NCBI GenBank assembly: GCA_964448105.1
Contig: CAYUVK010000159.1
Location: 1 to 7,336, forward strand
Length of the DNA stretch: 7,336 nucleotides
Reading direction: 5' to 3'
DNA from: CAVQBP01 sp964448105
Lineage (GTDB): Bacteria > Bacteroidota > Ignavibacteria > Ignavibacteriales > Ignavibacteriaceae
The position numbers were made by a program, and so were the translations under genes. Below are positions 1 to 5,667 of this stretch, one piece after another. Below the pieces are notes generated by a model. The model was not told where the DNA came from and searched no databases. It was given only the letters and a program-made list of their open reading frames with translations. Position 1 is the stretch's first letter, and the number at the start of each line of letters is the position of its first letter.

Positions 1-357
1 TTAGGCGGCAGCAAGTTTAAATATAGATTAAAACAGATAGACTTGAATGGGAAATCTCAATATTTAGATTCAGTAGAAGTAATTATTATACCTAAACAAT
101 TTGAATTATCTCAAAACTATCCAAATCCTTTTAATCCTATTACAACTATAAGATTCTCTGTTCCAAAACCGGTAGAACTAGAAATTAATGTTTATTCAAT
201 ATTAGGTGAAAAAGTAATGACTGCCATTGCAGGCAAATTTGAAACCGGTTTTTATAAAACGGAAATTAATTGTGCTAAACTGCCGAGCGGAGTATATATA
301 TACCGTTTGGAGAGCAGTGAATTTGTTCAAACAAAAAAAATGGTAGTTATTAAATAA
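1..357 (+). CDS. C-terminal fragment of a secreted protein with T9SS type A sorting domain (5' end outside window)
   Basis: The frame is open from the first base, so this is the last 118 residues of a longer protein. The fragment begins with YRLKQIDLNG, a stretch that in FCB-group proteins usually ends the domain before the sorting tail. The type IX secretion tail follows: FELSQNYPNPFNPITTIRFS, then a beta-rich segment with VYSILGEKV, and the closing GVYIYRLESSEF...KKMVVIK. In this family the tail directs an exported protein through the T9SS outer-membrane translocon and is normally cleaved, leaving cargo at the surface or in the medium. The passenger domain is not visible, so the function of the whole protein cannot be named. 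A TTG at 43 is an internal codon, not a credible start. The gene sits 287 bp upstream of nuoA and is probably a separate unit. The sorting-domain assignment is firm. Confidence 0.93.
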   Translation, partial: LGGSKFKYRLKQIDLNGKSQYLDSVEVIIIPKQFELSQNYPNPFNPITTIRFSVPKPVELEINVYSILGEKVMTAIAGKFETGFYKTEINCAKLPSGVYIYRLESSEFVQTKKMVVIK

Positions 358-539
358 TCGGACCGGTTTTATTTAACTTACTTGCTGTTAAGTTGGAACT
401 TTGTTCACATAATTTTTTATATGGTTTTAAGTATAAATAGTTAAGGAATATCAATAAAATATTTTCTTAAAAATAGTTTGTAAATAACTTATAAAAGGGA
501 AAATATTGTAATAATTAACCATTTATGTTTCCACTATTT

Positions 540-558
540 TTATAAGATTACCTTATAA
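540..558. promoter_or_regulatory. possible operator: short perfect inverted repeat upstream of the nuo promoter
   Basis: TTATAAG and CTTATAA form 7-bp perfect arms around a 5-bp spacer (ATTAC). The dyad ends 29 bp upstream of the predicted -35 of the nuoA promoter, and another CTTATAA half-site lies at 488-494. The size and spacing are those of a dimeric regulator's site. The surrounding region is very AT-rich, so a chance dyad is quite possible, and I recognise no known regulator motif. Confidence 0.2.
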
Positions 559-587
559 TTACATCACACAATTCATTTCTATTTAAA

Positions 588-618
588 TTGACAATAAAAC
601 CATTTTTGGATAACTTTG
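588..618 (+). promoter_or_regulatory. predicted promoter of the nuo operon
   Basis: TTGACA at 588-593 is followed, after 17 bp, by TAACTTTG at 611-618. The second box matches the TAnnTTTG -7 consensus described for the primary sigma factor of Bacteroidota, and the first matches a canonical -35. Transcription would begin near 625, giving a leader of about 20 bases before the nuoA ATG. It is the best candidate in the AT-rich gap and lies directly ahead of the first gene of the operon. No terminator-like GC-rich hairpin with a T-run is visible between the upstream gene and this site. Confidence 0.55.
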
Positions 619-644
619 AAACTTAAATTTATTGAAGAATAAGA

Positions 645-1013
645 ATGATTGAACAATATCTGCCGGTATTTATAGTTATTATCGTCGCTGCAGTTTTTGC
701 GGTGGTGACGGTGCTATCGTCAAAAATTTTTGGCCCCCAGCGCCCTAATGCGGATAAACTTTCTACGTATGAAAGCGGAATGAAACCTGTTGGAACTACA
801 AATGAAAGAATTTCAATAAAGTATTATTTGATAGCTATGCTATTTATAATTTTTGACCTGGAAGTAATTTTTGTTTATCCGTGGGCAGTTGAATTTAAAA
901 AGATGTTCAATCAATTGGGAATATCTGTTTTTATTTCAATGTTAATTTTTCTTGTGGTTTTAGAATTAGGATACTTATATGTTTATAAGAAAGGCGGATT
1001 TAAATGGGATTAG
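645..1013 (+). CDS. nuoA: NADH-quinone oxidoreductase subunit A (complex I, NuoA)
   Basis: Small integral-membrane subunit of respiratory complex I. NuoA helps join the membrane arm to the peripheral arm near the quinone site. The 122-residue product has the family's usual length and three predicted membrane helices, at about residues 6-24, 58-80 and 91-114. Family hallmarks are the loop motif YESGMKP (42-48) and the second-helix stretch KYYLIAMLFIIFDLEVIFVY with acidic D71 and E73. The ATG at 645 is preceded only by a weak purine tract (GAAGAATAAGA), not a clear Shine-Dalgarno site. It is the first gene of the operon, about 20 bases downstream of the predicted transcription start, and its last 10 bases overlap nuoB. 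Confidence 0.96.
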   Translation: MIEQYLPVFIVIIVAAVFAVVTVLSSKIFGPQRPNADKLSTYESGMKPVGTTNERISIKYYLIAMLFIIFDLEVIFVYPWAVEFKKMFNQLGISVFISMLIFLVVLELGYLYVYKKGGFKWD

Positions 1014-1525
1014 AAGCTAAGTTAAATAACGATAATTTTTTTACAACAAAAATTGATGCTCTTATCGAATGGTCGCGTAAAAATTCCGTATGGCCAATGC
1101 CAATGGGAATTTCATGCTGCGCAATTGAAATGATGGCAGTAGGCGATCCCAAATATGATATTGCCAGGTTTGGTTCGGAAGTAATGAGATTTACTCCGCG
1201 TCAGTCAGATATGATGATTGTTGCCGGTACAGTTACATATAAGATGGCTCATGTGGTAAGAAAAATTTACGACCAGATGCCTGATCCTAAATGGGTAATT
1301 GCCATGGGAGCATGTACATCTTCCGGAGGAATGTACAGGTCATATAATGTTGTACAGGGAATCGATCAATTCTTACCCGTTGATGTTTATCTTGCCGGCT
1401 GCCCGCCGCGCCCTGATAACCTGCTTAATGCTTTAATTCAAATCCAGGAGAAAATTGGAAGAACTAAGGCAAGAGATTTTCAAGACAGACCTTTACCTGA
1501 ATTACCTGTTTTACAGAATAATTAA
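1004..1525 (+). CDS. nuoB: NADH-quinone oxidoreductase subunit B (complex I, NuoB, cluster N2)
   Basis: Peripheral-arm subunit that carries the terminal [4Fe-4S] cluster N2, which passes electrons to quinone at the interface with NuoD. The four cluster ligands are visible: the tandem pair C38-C39 in GISCCAIEMM, C104 in GACTSSGG, and C133 in LAGCPPRPDNLL. The 173-residue length and absence of gaps fit a complete soluble NuoB. The ATG overlaps the end of nuoA by 10 bases, and AAGGCGGA just upstream (991-998) is a moderate ribosome-binding site lying inside nuoA. The stop TAA shares its last A with the nuoC ATG. Overlaps on both sides indicate a single transcript with coupled translation. Confidence 0.97.
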   Translation: MGLEAKLNNDNFFTTKIDALIEWSRKNSVWPMPMGISCCAIEMMAVGDPKYDIARFGSEVMRFTPRQSDMMIVAGTVTYKMAHVVRKIYDQMPDPKWVIAMGACTSSGGMYRSYNVVQGIDQFLPVDVYLAGCPPRPDNLLNALIQIQEKIGRTKARDFQDRPLPELPVLQNN

Positions 1526-2025
1526 TGATTATGGACTTCAAAGAACTCATTCCTCAAAAAATCAAAGAAAATTTAGCAAACCTAAATTTTGAACAGTCGG
1601 AATATAGAGACGAATTAACTCTTTATTTTGATAAAAAGGATATTGTTAAAGTTTGCAATTTTCTAAAAAAAGATCCCGTTCTTGAATTTTTATTATGTGA
1701 AGATATAACAGCAATTGATTGGGCTAGAAGAAAAAACAGGTTTACAGTTGTATATCATATTTTCTCTTTAAAGAATAAATTCCGTCTTCGTTTAAAAGCA
1801 GATGTTGATGAAGAAGAATGTTCTATCGATTCTGTTAGTTCGGTTTGGAGAACAGCTAACTGGCAGGAAAGGGAAGTTTATGATATGTATGGAATAGGTT
1901 TTAATAATCATCCTGATTTAAGAAGAATGTACATGCCGGAAGAGTTTGAACATTATCCATTGAGGAAAGATTTTCCTCTCATGGGAATTCCCGGTTCATT
2001 AACTCTTCCCAAAAAAGAAGAATGA
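1525..2025 (+). CDS. nuoC: NADH-quinone oxidoreductase subunit C (complex I, NuoC, 30 kDa)
   Basis: Peripheral-arm structural subunit without cofactors that packs against NuoD and NuoB near the quinone site. The 30-kDa subunit signature lies at residues 115-137 (QEREVYDMYGIGFNNHPDLR), followed by PLRKDFPL at 145-152. The 166-residue length is normal for a stand-alone NuoC; in Escherichia coli it is fused to NuoD, here it is separate. The start at 1525 uses the TAATG overlap with nuoB and has no Shine-Dalgarno site, so translation probably depends on termination of nuoB. A second ATG two codons later (1531) is an equally workable start and would change only the first two residues. Confidence 0.95.
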   Translation: MIMDFKELIPQKIKENLANLNFEQSEYRDELTLYFDKKDIVKVCNFLKKDPVLEFLLCEDITAIDWARRKNRFTVVYHIFSLKNKFRLRLKADVDEEECSIDSVSSVWRTANWQEREVYDMYGIGFNNHPDLRRMYMPEEFEHYPLRKDFPLMGIPGSLTLPKKEE

Positions 2026-2029
2026 TAGT

Positions 2030-3283
2030 ATGGAAAAATTAAATAAAGAAGACGTTCATCCCAAGATACTTGAAGCTTTATTAAATACTGAAACAGATTT
2101 AACAGTTGATGATACTCTTGAAAATGAGATGATCTTAAATATGGGACCACAGCATCCTGCTACTCATGGAGTTTTGCGTGTCCTATTAAGACTCGATGGT
2201 GAAACAATTATTGCTTCCGTCCCGGAACTTGGCTACCTTCATCGTGGATACGAAAAGATGGCTGAGAATATGAGCTATCATGAATTTATTCCGCATACCG
2301 ATCGATTGGATTATCTTGCCCCGCTATCGAACAATGTAGCATGGGTACTTGCAGTTGAAAAGCTAGTGGGAATTGAAGCACCTCCAAGAGCTCAATATAT
2401 TAGGATGATTGTTGCAGAACTTTCCAGAGTCGCCTCTCATTTAGTTGCAATTGGTGCACTTGCAATGGATGTTGGCGCATTAACAGTATTTTTATGGACA
2501 CTAAGAGAAAGAGAAAAAATTCTCGATATATGGGATATAATTTGTGGCGCGAGATTTACAAACAGCTACACTAGAATTGGCGGCGTTGCGAATGATGCTC
2601 AACCAGAAGCATTGCAAAAAGTAAAATGGTTTATTGATCAATTTGAAGAAAATTTAGAAGAAGCTGAAAGACTAATAAACACAAACCGTATCTTTGTTGA
2701 AAGATTGGATGGAATAGGTGTTATTTCAAAAGAAGATGCCATTGATCTTGGATTGACCGGCCCAAGTTTGAGAGGCAGCGGGGTTGAATTTGATTTAAGA
2801 AGGGTAACTCCTTATCTATTTTATAATGAAATGGATTTTAAGATTCCGGTTTATACCGAAGGAGATAGTCTTGCTAGATATTTTGTAAGAGTTGATGAAG
2901 CAAGAGAAAGTATCAAAATTGTTCGGCAGGTCCTCGATAAAATGCCTGCAGGAGAAACTTTATTAAATCAGCCAAAAAAAGTCCTTCCGAAAAAAGCAGA
3001 AGTTTATTCCAAAATGGAAGAATTAATTCATGATTTTATGATTGTGAACTTTGGTATTAATCCTCCTGTTGGTGAGGTTTATAGTGCAATTGAGAACCCC
3101 AAAGGTGAATTGGGATTTTATCTGGTAAGCAAAGGAGAAGGGCGGCCGTGGAAATGTAAAATACGTTCTCCCTCATTTATAAATTTGCAGTCAATCCCTC
3201 ATTTGGTTAAGGGACACATGATCTCCGATGTCGTTGCAATAATTGGCAGTCTCGATCCTGTTATGGGGGAAGCGGATAAGTAG
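2030..3283 (+). CDS. nuoD: NADH-quinone oxidoreductase subunit D (complex I, NuoD, 49 kDa)
   Basis: Peripheral-arm subunit that forms the quinone-reducing pocket together with NuoB; the fold is related to the large subunit of [NiFe] hydrogenases. Motifs include MGPQHPATHGVLRV (residues 38-51), ELGYLHRGYEKMAE (66-79) and HTDRLDY (89-95). H46 and Y95 are spaced exactly as the quinone-binding His/Tyr pair known from structures of this subunit (bovine His59 and Tyr108, both 49 apart). The C-terminus IIGSLDPVMGEADK is typical, so the 417-residue protein appears complete. The first 30 or so residues precede the conserved core and are less conserved. The gene begins 4 bases after the nuoC stop with a modest AGAAGAA purine site. 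Its TAG stop is also the first three bases of the left repeat of the cassette that follows. Confidence 0.97.
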   Translation: MEKLNKEDVHPKILEALLNTETDLTVDDTLENEMILNMGPQHPATHGVLRVLLRLDGETIIASVPELGYLHRGYEKMAENMSYHEFIPHTDRLDYLAPLSNNVAWVLAVEKLVGIEAPPRAQYIRMIVAELSRVASHLVAIGALAMDVGALTVFLWTLREREKILDIWDIICGARFTNSYTRIGGVANDAQPEALQKVKWFIDQFEENLEEAERLINTNRIFVERLDGIGVISKEDAIDLGLTGPSLRGSGVEFDLRRVTPYLFYNEMDFKIPVYTEGDSLARYFVRVDEARESIKIVRQVLDKMPAGETLLNQPKKVLPKKAEVYSKMEELIHDFMIVNFGINPPVGEVYSAIENPKGELGFYLVSKGEGRPWKCKIRSPSFINLQSIPHLVKGHMISDVVAIIGSLDPVMGEADK

Positions 3284-3306
3284 TCAATAGTCATTGGTCA
3301 TTTATT
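3281..3306 (+). repeat. left inverted repeat of the cassette, three GTCATTN heptamers
   Basis: After an initial TA, three tandem heptamers read GTCAATA (3283-3289), GTCATTG (3290-3296) and GTCATTT (3297-3303). The arm pairs with 3704-3728 in inverted orientation. The nuoD stop codon TAG occupies 3281-3283, so the repeat begins exactly where nuoD ends. Confidence 0.7.
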
Positions 3307-3317
3307 AAAAATTTCAT

Positions 3318-3325
3318 AAGGAGGG
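3318..3325 (+). promoter_or_regulatory. strong ribosome-binding site of the cassette gene
   Basis: AAGGAGGG stands 3 bases before the ATG at 3329. It is the strongest Shine-Dalgarno match in the nuo operon, whose own genes have weak sites or none. It supports the chosen start and suggests that the cassette carries its own translation signal. Confidence 0.75.
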
Positions 3326-3328
3326 TTT

Positions 3329-3718
3329 ATGAAATTAGAAGAATTACAAGTTTATCAATTGGCAATGGAGATTGCAGAAAAAATTTGGATGACAATCATT
3401 AATTGGAATTATTTTGAGAAGGATACTATAGGTAAACAATTAATTAGAGCGGCAGATTCAATTGCCGCTAATTTAAGTGAAGGCTTTGGAAGGTTCTTTT
3501 ATAAAGAAAATAAGCAATTTTGTTATTATTCAAGGGGATCTTTATATGAAACTATGACATGGTTGAAAAAAGCAAAGAATAGAAATTTAATTAACGAATG
3601 TGATTTTAAAAATTTTTCTAATAATATAAATACTATTGGAAAGAAATTAAATAGTTACATTAATTCAATTGGCAAACAACCTTCTATTGATTTAATGACA
3701 AAAAATAATGACAAATGA
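3329..3718 (+). CDS. four helix bundle protein, 23S rRNA intervening-sequence (S23) family
   Basis: A 129-residue, soluble, mostly helical protein with no signal peptide. It begins MKLEELQVYQLAMEIAEKIW and carries the family signature GKQLIRAADSIAANLSEGFG at about residues 35-54, followed by ENKQFCYYSRGSLYETMTWL. Solved members form small helical-bundle oligomers, and the same fold includes Avd, the accessory protein of diversity-generating retroelements; no enzymatic activity is established for the family. The last seven residues (MTKNNDK) are encoded largely by the right inverted repeat and lie outside the conserved core. The gene splits the nuo operon between nuoD and nuoE, on the same strand, and its TGA is 3 bases before the nuoE ATG. 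It has no known role in complex I, so it is best read as a passenger. Family assignment is confident; function is unknown. Confidence 0.92.
   Translation: MKLEELQVYQLAMEIAEKIWMTIINWNYFEKDTIGKQLIRAADSIAANLSEGFGRFFYKENKQFCYYSRGSLYETMTWLKKAKNRNLINECDFKNFSNNINTIGKKLNSYINSIGKQPSIDLMTKNNDK
3442..3473 (+). other. GC-richer hairpin inside the cassette gene
   Basis: AATTAGAGCGGCA and TGCCGCTAATT pair with 11 base pairs and one bulged A (3448), around an 8-base loop (GATTCAAT). It lies in the codons for the conserved RAADSIAANL segment. The stem includes GCGGCA/TGCCGC in an otherwise AT-rich gene. It may be a structural RNA feature of the cassette or simply a by-product of the Ala codons. Confidence 0.35.
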
Positions 3719-3728
3719 CAGATGACTA
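3704..3728 (-). repeat. right inverted repeat of the cassette, overlapping the nuoE start
   Basis: Read on the - strand, this arm gives TAGTCATCT, then GTCATTT, then GTCATTATT, matching the left arm. On the + strand TGAC recurs every 7 bases at 3709, 3716 and 3723, with one more at 3696 further inside. The TGA stop of the cassette gene (3716-3718) and the ATG of nuoE (3722-3724) both lie within the arm. Confidence 0.7.
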
Positions 3729-4207
3729 ATTTCAAATTTACAGAAGAAAATCTTAAAAGAATTGATGAGGTATTAAAGAAATACCCTGTTACAAAACCTG
3801 CAGTTATGCCGGTATTATGGATTGCCCAGGAACAGAATGGCTGGATATCGGGAGAAGTAATGAAAGAAGTTGCTTTACTTCTTGATATGACCCCTGAAGA
3901 AATATTGGGGATTGTTACTTTCTATACAATGTATCATCAAAAGCCGATGGGTAAATACCATATCCAGGTTTGCACCAACGTTTCATGTATGCTCAAAGGC
4001 GGATATCAAATATATGATCGTGTAAAAGAAAAGCTCGGATTAAATAATATGGAAGTATCTGAAGACATGCAGTTTTCACTCGAAGAGGTTGAATGTATGG
4101 GTTCGTGCGGAACTGCTCCTATGATTGCTGTAAATGAAGACTATTATGAAAATCTCGATATAGACCAAACTGATAAAATTTTAGAATCATTAAAGAACAA
4201 GAATTAA
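3722..4207 (+). CDS. nuoE: NADH-quinone oxidoreductase subunit E (complex I, NuoE, 24 kDa, [2Fe-2S])
   Basis: Thioredoxin-like subunit of the NADH-oxidising tip of complex I; it holds the [2Fe-2S] cluster N1a beside NuoF. All four ligands are present: C84 and C89 in CTNVSC, and C125 and C129 in CMGSC. An N-terminal helical region (LKRIDEVLKKYPVTKPAVMPVLWIAQ) precedes the cluster domain, and 161 residues is a normal length. The ATG at 3722 is the only reasonable start because the conserved sequence begins within a few residues and the next in-frame Met comes much later. There is no Shine-Dalgarno site: the bases upstream are the TGAC repeats of the cassette end. Initiation therefore probably depends on ribosomes finishing the cassette gene 3 bases earlier. 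The stop overlaps the nuoF ATG by one base (TAATG). Confidence 0.96.
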   Translation: MTNFKFTEENLKRIDEVLKKYPVTKPAVMPVLWIAQEQNGWISGEVMKEVALLLDMTPEEILGIVTFYTMYHQKPMGKYHIQVCTNVSCMLKGGYQIYDRVKEKLGLNNMEVSEDMQFSLEEVECMGSCGTAPMIAVNEDYYENLDIDQTDKILESLKNKN

Positions 4208-5529
4208 TGGAAAAGATAGTTTTACCTGATATAAAAGATCTTCATAAACTGGAAGTTTATATACAGAATGACGGTTTCTCTGCTGCAAAAAAAGCCTTCG
4301 GCCAAAGTTCCGATGATATAATTGACCAGGTAAAAAAATCAGGATTGCGCGGTCGCGGTGGAGCTGCATTTGCAACCGGTTTAAAATGGAGCTTCATGCC
4401 CAAAACTACCGATAATCCCAAATATTTATGTGTTAATGGCGATGAGAGCGAGCCTGGTTCCTTTAAAGACCGTCAAATTTTTGAATTTAATCCGCACCAA
4501 TTAATCGAAGGAATTTTAATTACCTGCTATGCTATCGGTGCTAAGGTTGCATATATTTATATTCGCGGTGAATATCATAAATGGATCAAGTTATTGCAGA
4601 AAGCACTTGATGATGATTATGCTCAGGGATATATCGGCGAAAAGATGAAAAAAACTTTCGGTATTGATTTCTCCTGCGATATTTATATTCATAAAGGTGC
4701 AGGGGCTTATATATGCGGCGAAGAATCTTCTCTAATGAATTCACTTGAAGGGAAACGCGGGTATCCAAGAGTTAAGCCTCCTTTCCCGGCACAGAATGGT
4801 TTATGGGGAAATCCTACGACAATTAATAATGTAGAAACAATTACTAATGTTCCTGCTATTATAAATAAAGGTTGGGAATGGTTTTCAAAAATTGGCGAGC
4901 CAAAACATCCAGGAACAATTTTATATGGAATAAGCGGGCATGTTAATAGACCGGGTGTTTATGAATTACCCTCCGGTACTTTGTTGACTGATTTAATTTA
5001 TAATTATGCCGGCGGAGTTCCAGGCAATAAAAAAATTCTCTGCGTTATTCCTGGCGGATCTTCAATGCCTCCAATTAGGGGTGATCAAATTGAAGGTGTT
5101 AAAATGGATGCAGAATCATTAAAAACAGTTGGATCTGCAATTGGTACAGCGGGAATTATAGTGATGGATGAAGATACTGACTTGGTAAAAGTTTTGGCAA
5201 GAATTGCCAAATTCTATTACCATGAAAGCTGCGGACAATGTACGCCCTGCCGCGAAGGTACCGGCTGGATGTTAAAAATATTAAATAGGATTATTGCAGG
5301 GCAGGGTTCAATAAGTGATGTTGATTTACTAATTAGTGTAGCCAATAATATTGAAGGAAATACAATCTGTGCTTTGGGTGAAGCCGCTGCATGGCCTGTA
5401 AAATTTATGGTAACCCGATTTAGAGAATACTTTGAAAAAAGAGTTAGTCCTGAAGTTGAATTACCTGTTGCAAATAAAGTCCATTCACTGCGACACACTG
5501 CCGCCCCCTTGGCTGATATAAAACACTAA
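4207..5529 (+). CDS. nuoF: NADH-quinone oxidoreductase subunit F (complex I, NuoF, 51 kDa, NADH/FMN/[4Fe-4S])
   Basis: The NADH-oxidising subunit: it binds NADH and FMN and passes electrons through [4Fe-4S] cluster N3. The glycine-rich segment GLRGRGGAAFATGLKW is at residues 46-61. Next comes the FMN-site stretch NGDESEPGSFKDR, then GAGAYICGEESSLMNSLEG and GNPTTINNVET. An SLBB-type domain follows around SGHVNRPGVYELPSGTLLTD. The C-terminal cluster ligands are C342, C345 and C348 in SCGQCTPCREG and C388 in NTICALGEAAAWP. At 440 residues the protein is full length. It starts with a TAATG overlap to nuoE and no clear ribosome-binding site. It is the last nuo gene here: nuoG, normally the next partner of the NADH module, does not follow, and a palindromic element and a convergent ferritin gene come instead. 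Confidence 0.98.
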   Translation: MEKIVLPDIKDLHKLEVYIQNDGFSAAKKAFGQSSDDIIDQVKKSGLRGRGGAAFATGLKWSFMPKTTDNPKYLCVNGDESEPGSFKDRQIFEFNPHQLIEGILITCYAIGAKVAYIYIRGEYHKWIKLLQKALDDDYAQGYIGEKMKKTFGIDFSCDIYIHKGAGAYICGEESSLMNSLEGKRGYPRVKPPFPAQNGLWGNPTTINNVETITNVPAIINKGWEWFSKIGEPKHPGTILYGISGHVNRPGVYELPSGTLLTDLIYNYAGGVPGNKKILCVIPGGSSMPPIRGDQIEGVKMDAESLKTVGSAIGTAGIIVMDEDTDLVKVLARIAKFYYHESCGQCTPCREGTGWMLKILNRIIAGQGSISDVDLLISVANNIEGNTICALGEAAAWPVKFMVTRFREYFEKRVSPEVELPVANKVHSLRHTAAPLADIKH

Positions 5530-5548
5530 TATTTAAAATACTAATAAA

Positions 5549-5667
5549 GGGGTTGACTAAAAAGTATGAAAGTGTCATTTCGAGGGAGTCTTCGACAGAG
5601 AAATCTTTTCAAAACGAAAGATTTCTCCCTTCGGTCGAAATGACAAAGGTACTTTTTGGTCAACCCC
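5549..5667. repeat. nested palindromic MITE-like repeat, possible bidirectional terminator
   Basis: Three nested inverted repeats share one centre. The outer arms are GGGGTTGACTAAAAAGTA (5549-5566) and TACTTTTTGGTCAACCCC (5650-5667), pairing 17 of 18 with the remaining pair a G-U in RNA. The middle arms GTCATTTCGA (5574-5583) and TCGAAATGAC (5635-5644) are perfect. The inner arms GAGAAATCTTT (5598-5608) and AAAGATTTCTC (5617-5627) are perfect around an 8-base loop. From memory, GTCATTTCGA palindromes of this kind are dispersed repeats in Bacteroidota and Ignavibacteria genomes. No ORF lies inside. It sits between the convergent nuoF and ferritin genes, where such a hairpin could end transcripts from both sides. 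Mobility is inferred from its form only. Confidence 0.75.

Larger units (their letters stand above)
3281..3728. mobile_element. S23/IVS-type four-helix-bundle cassette inserted between nuoD and nuoE
   Basis: A unit of about 448 bp consists of an inverted repeat, a leader with a strong ribosome-binding site, one small ORF, and the matching inverted repeat. The two ends match at 21 of 26 aligned positions (four mismatches, one gap) and are built from heptamers of the form GTCATTN. Proteins of this family were first seen inside intervening sequences of 23S rRNA genes and occur widely as dispersed free-standing genes. NuoD and NuoE are commonly adjacent, so the simplest reading is insertion at the junction. 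There is no transposase or recombinase in the cassette; if it moves, it does so in trans or at RNA level. Boundaries are inferred from the repeats, and any target duplication cannot be recognised. Confidence 0.6.

Noticed and set aside
375..394. AACTTA/TAAGTT hairpin after the T9SS gene as a terminator
   Set aside because: Only 6 A/T-rich base pairs and no T-run directly after it; too weak to call.
458..507. AATATTTTC (458-466) and GAAAATATT (499-507) inverted repeat
   Set aside because: A 9-bp match with a 32-base loop in very AT-rich DNA is easily expected by chance.
1953..2150. Open frame on the - strand across the nuoC/nuoD junction
   Set aside because: It lies antisense to conserved coding sequence, has no ribosome-binding site and resembles no protein family; it is a shadow.
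4190..4768. Two short - strand open frames within nuoF (4190-4375 and 4586-4768)
   Set aside because: Both are fully antisense to the highly conserved NADH/FMN-binding region and have composition-driven sequences without recognisable motifs.
5217..5498. A 93-codon - strand open frame opposite the 3' part of nuoF
   Set aside because: It mirrors the conserved cysteine cluster region of nuoF and lacks a start context or family resemblance.
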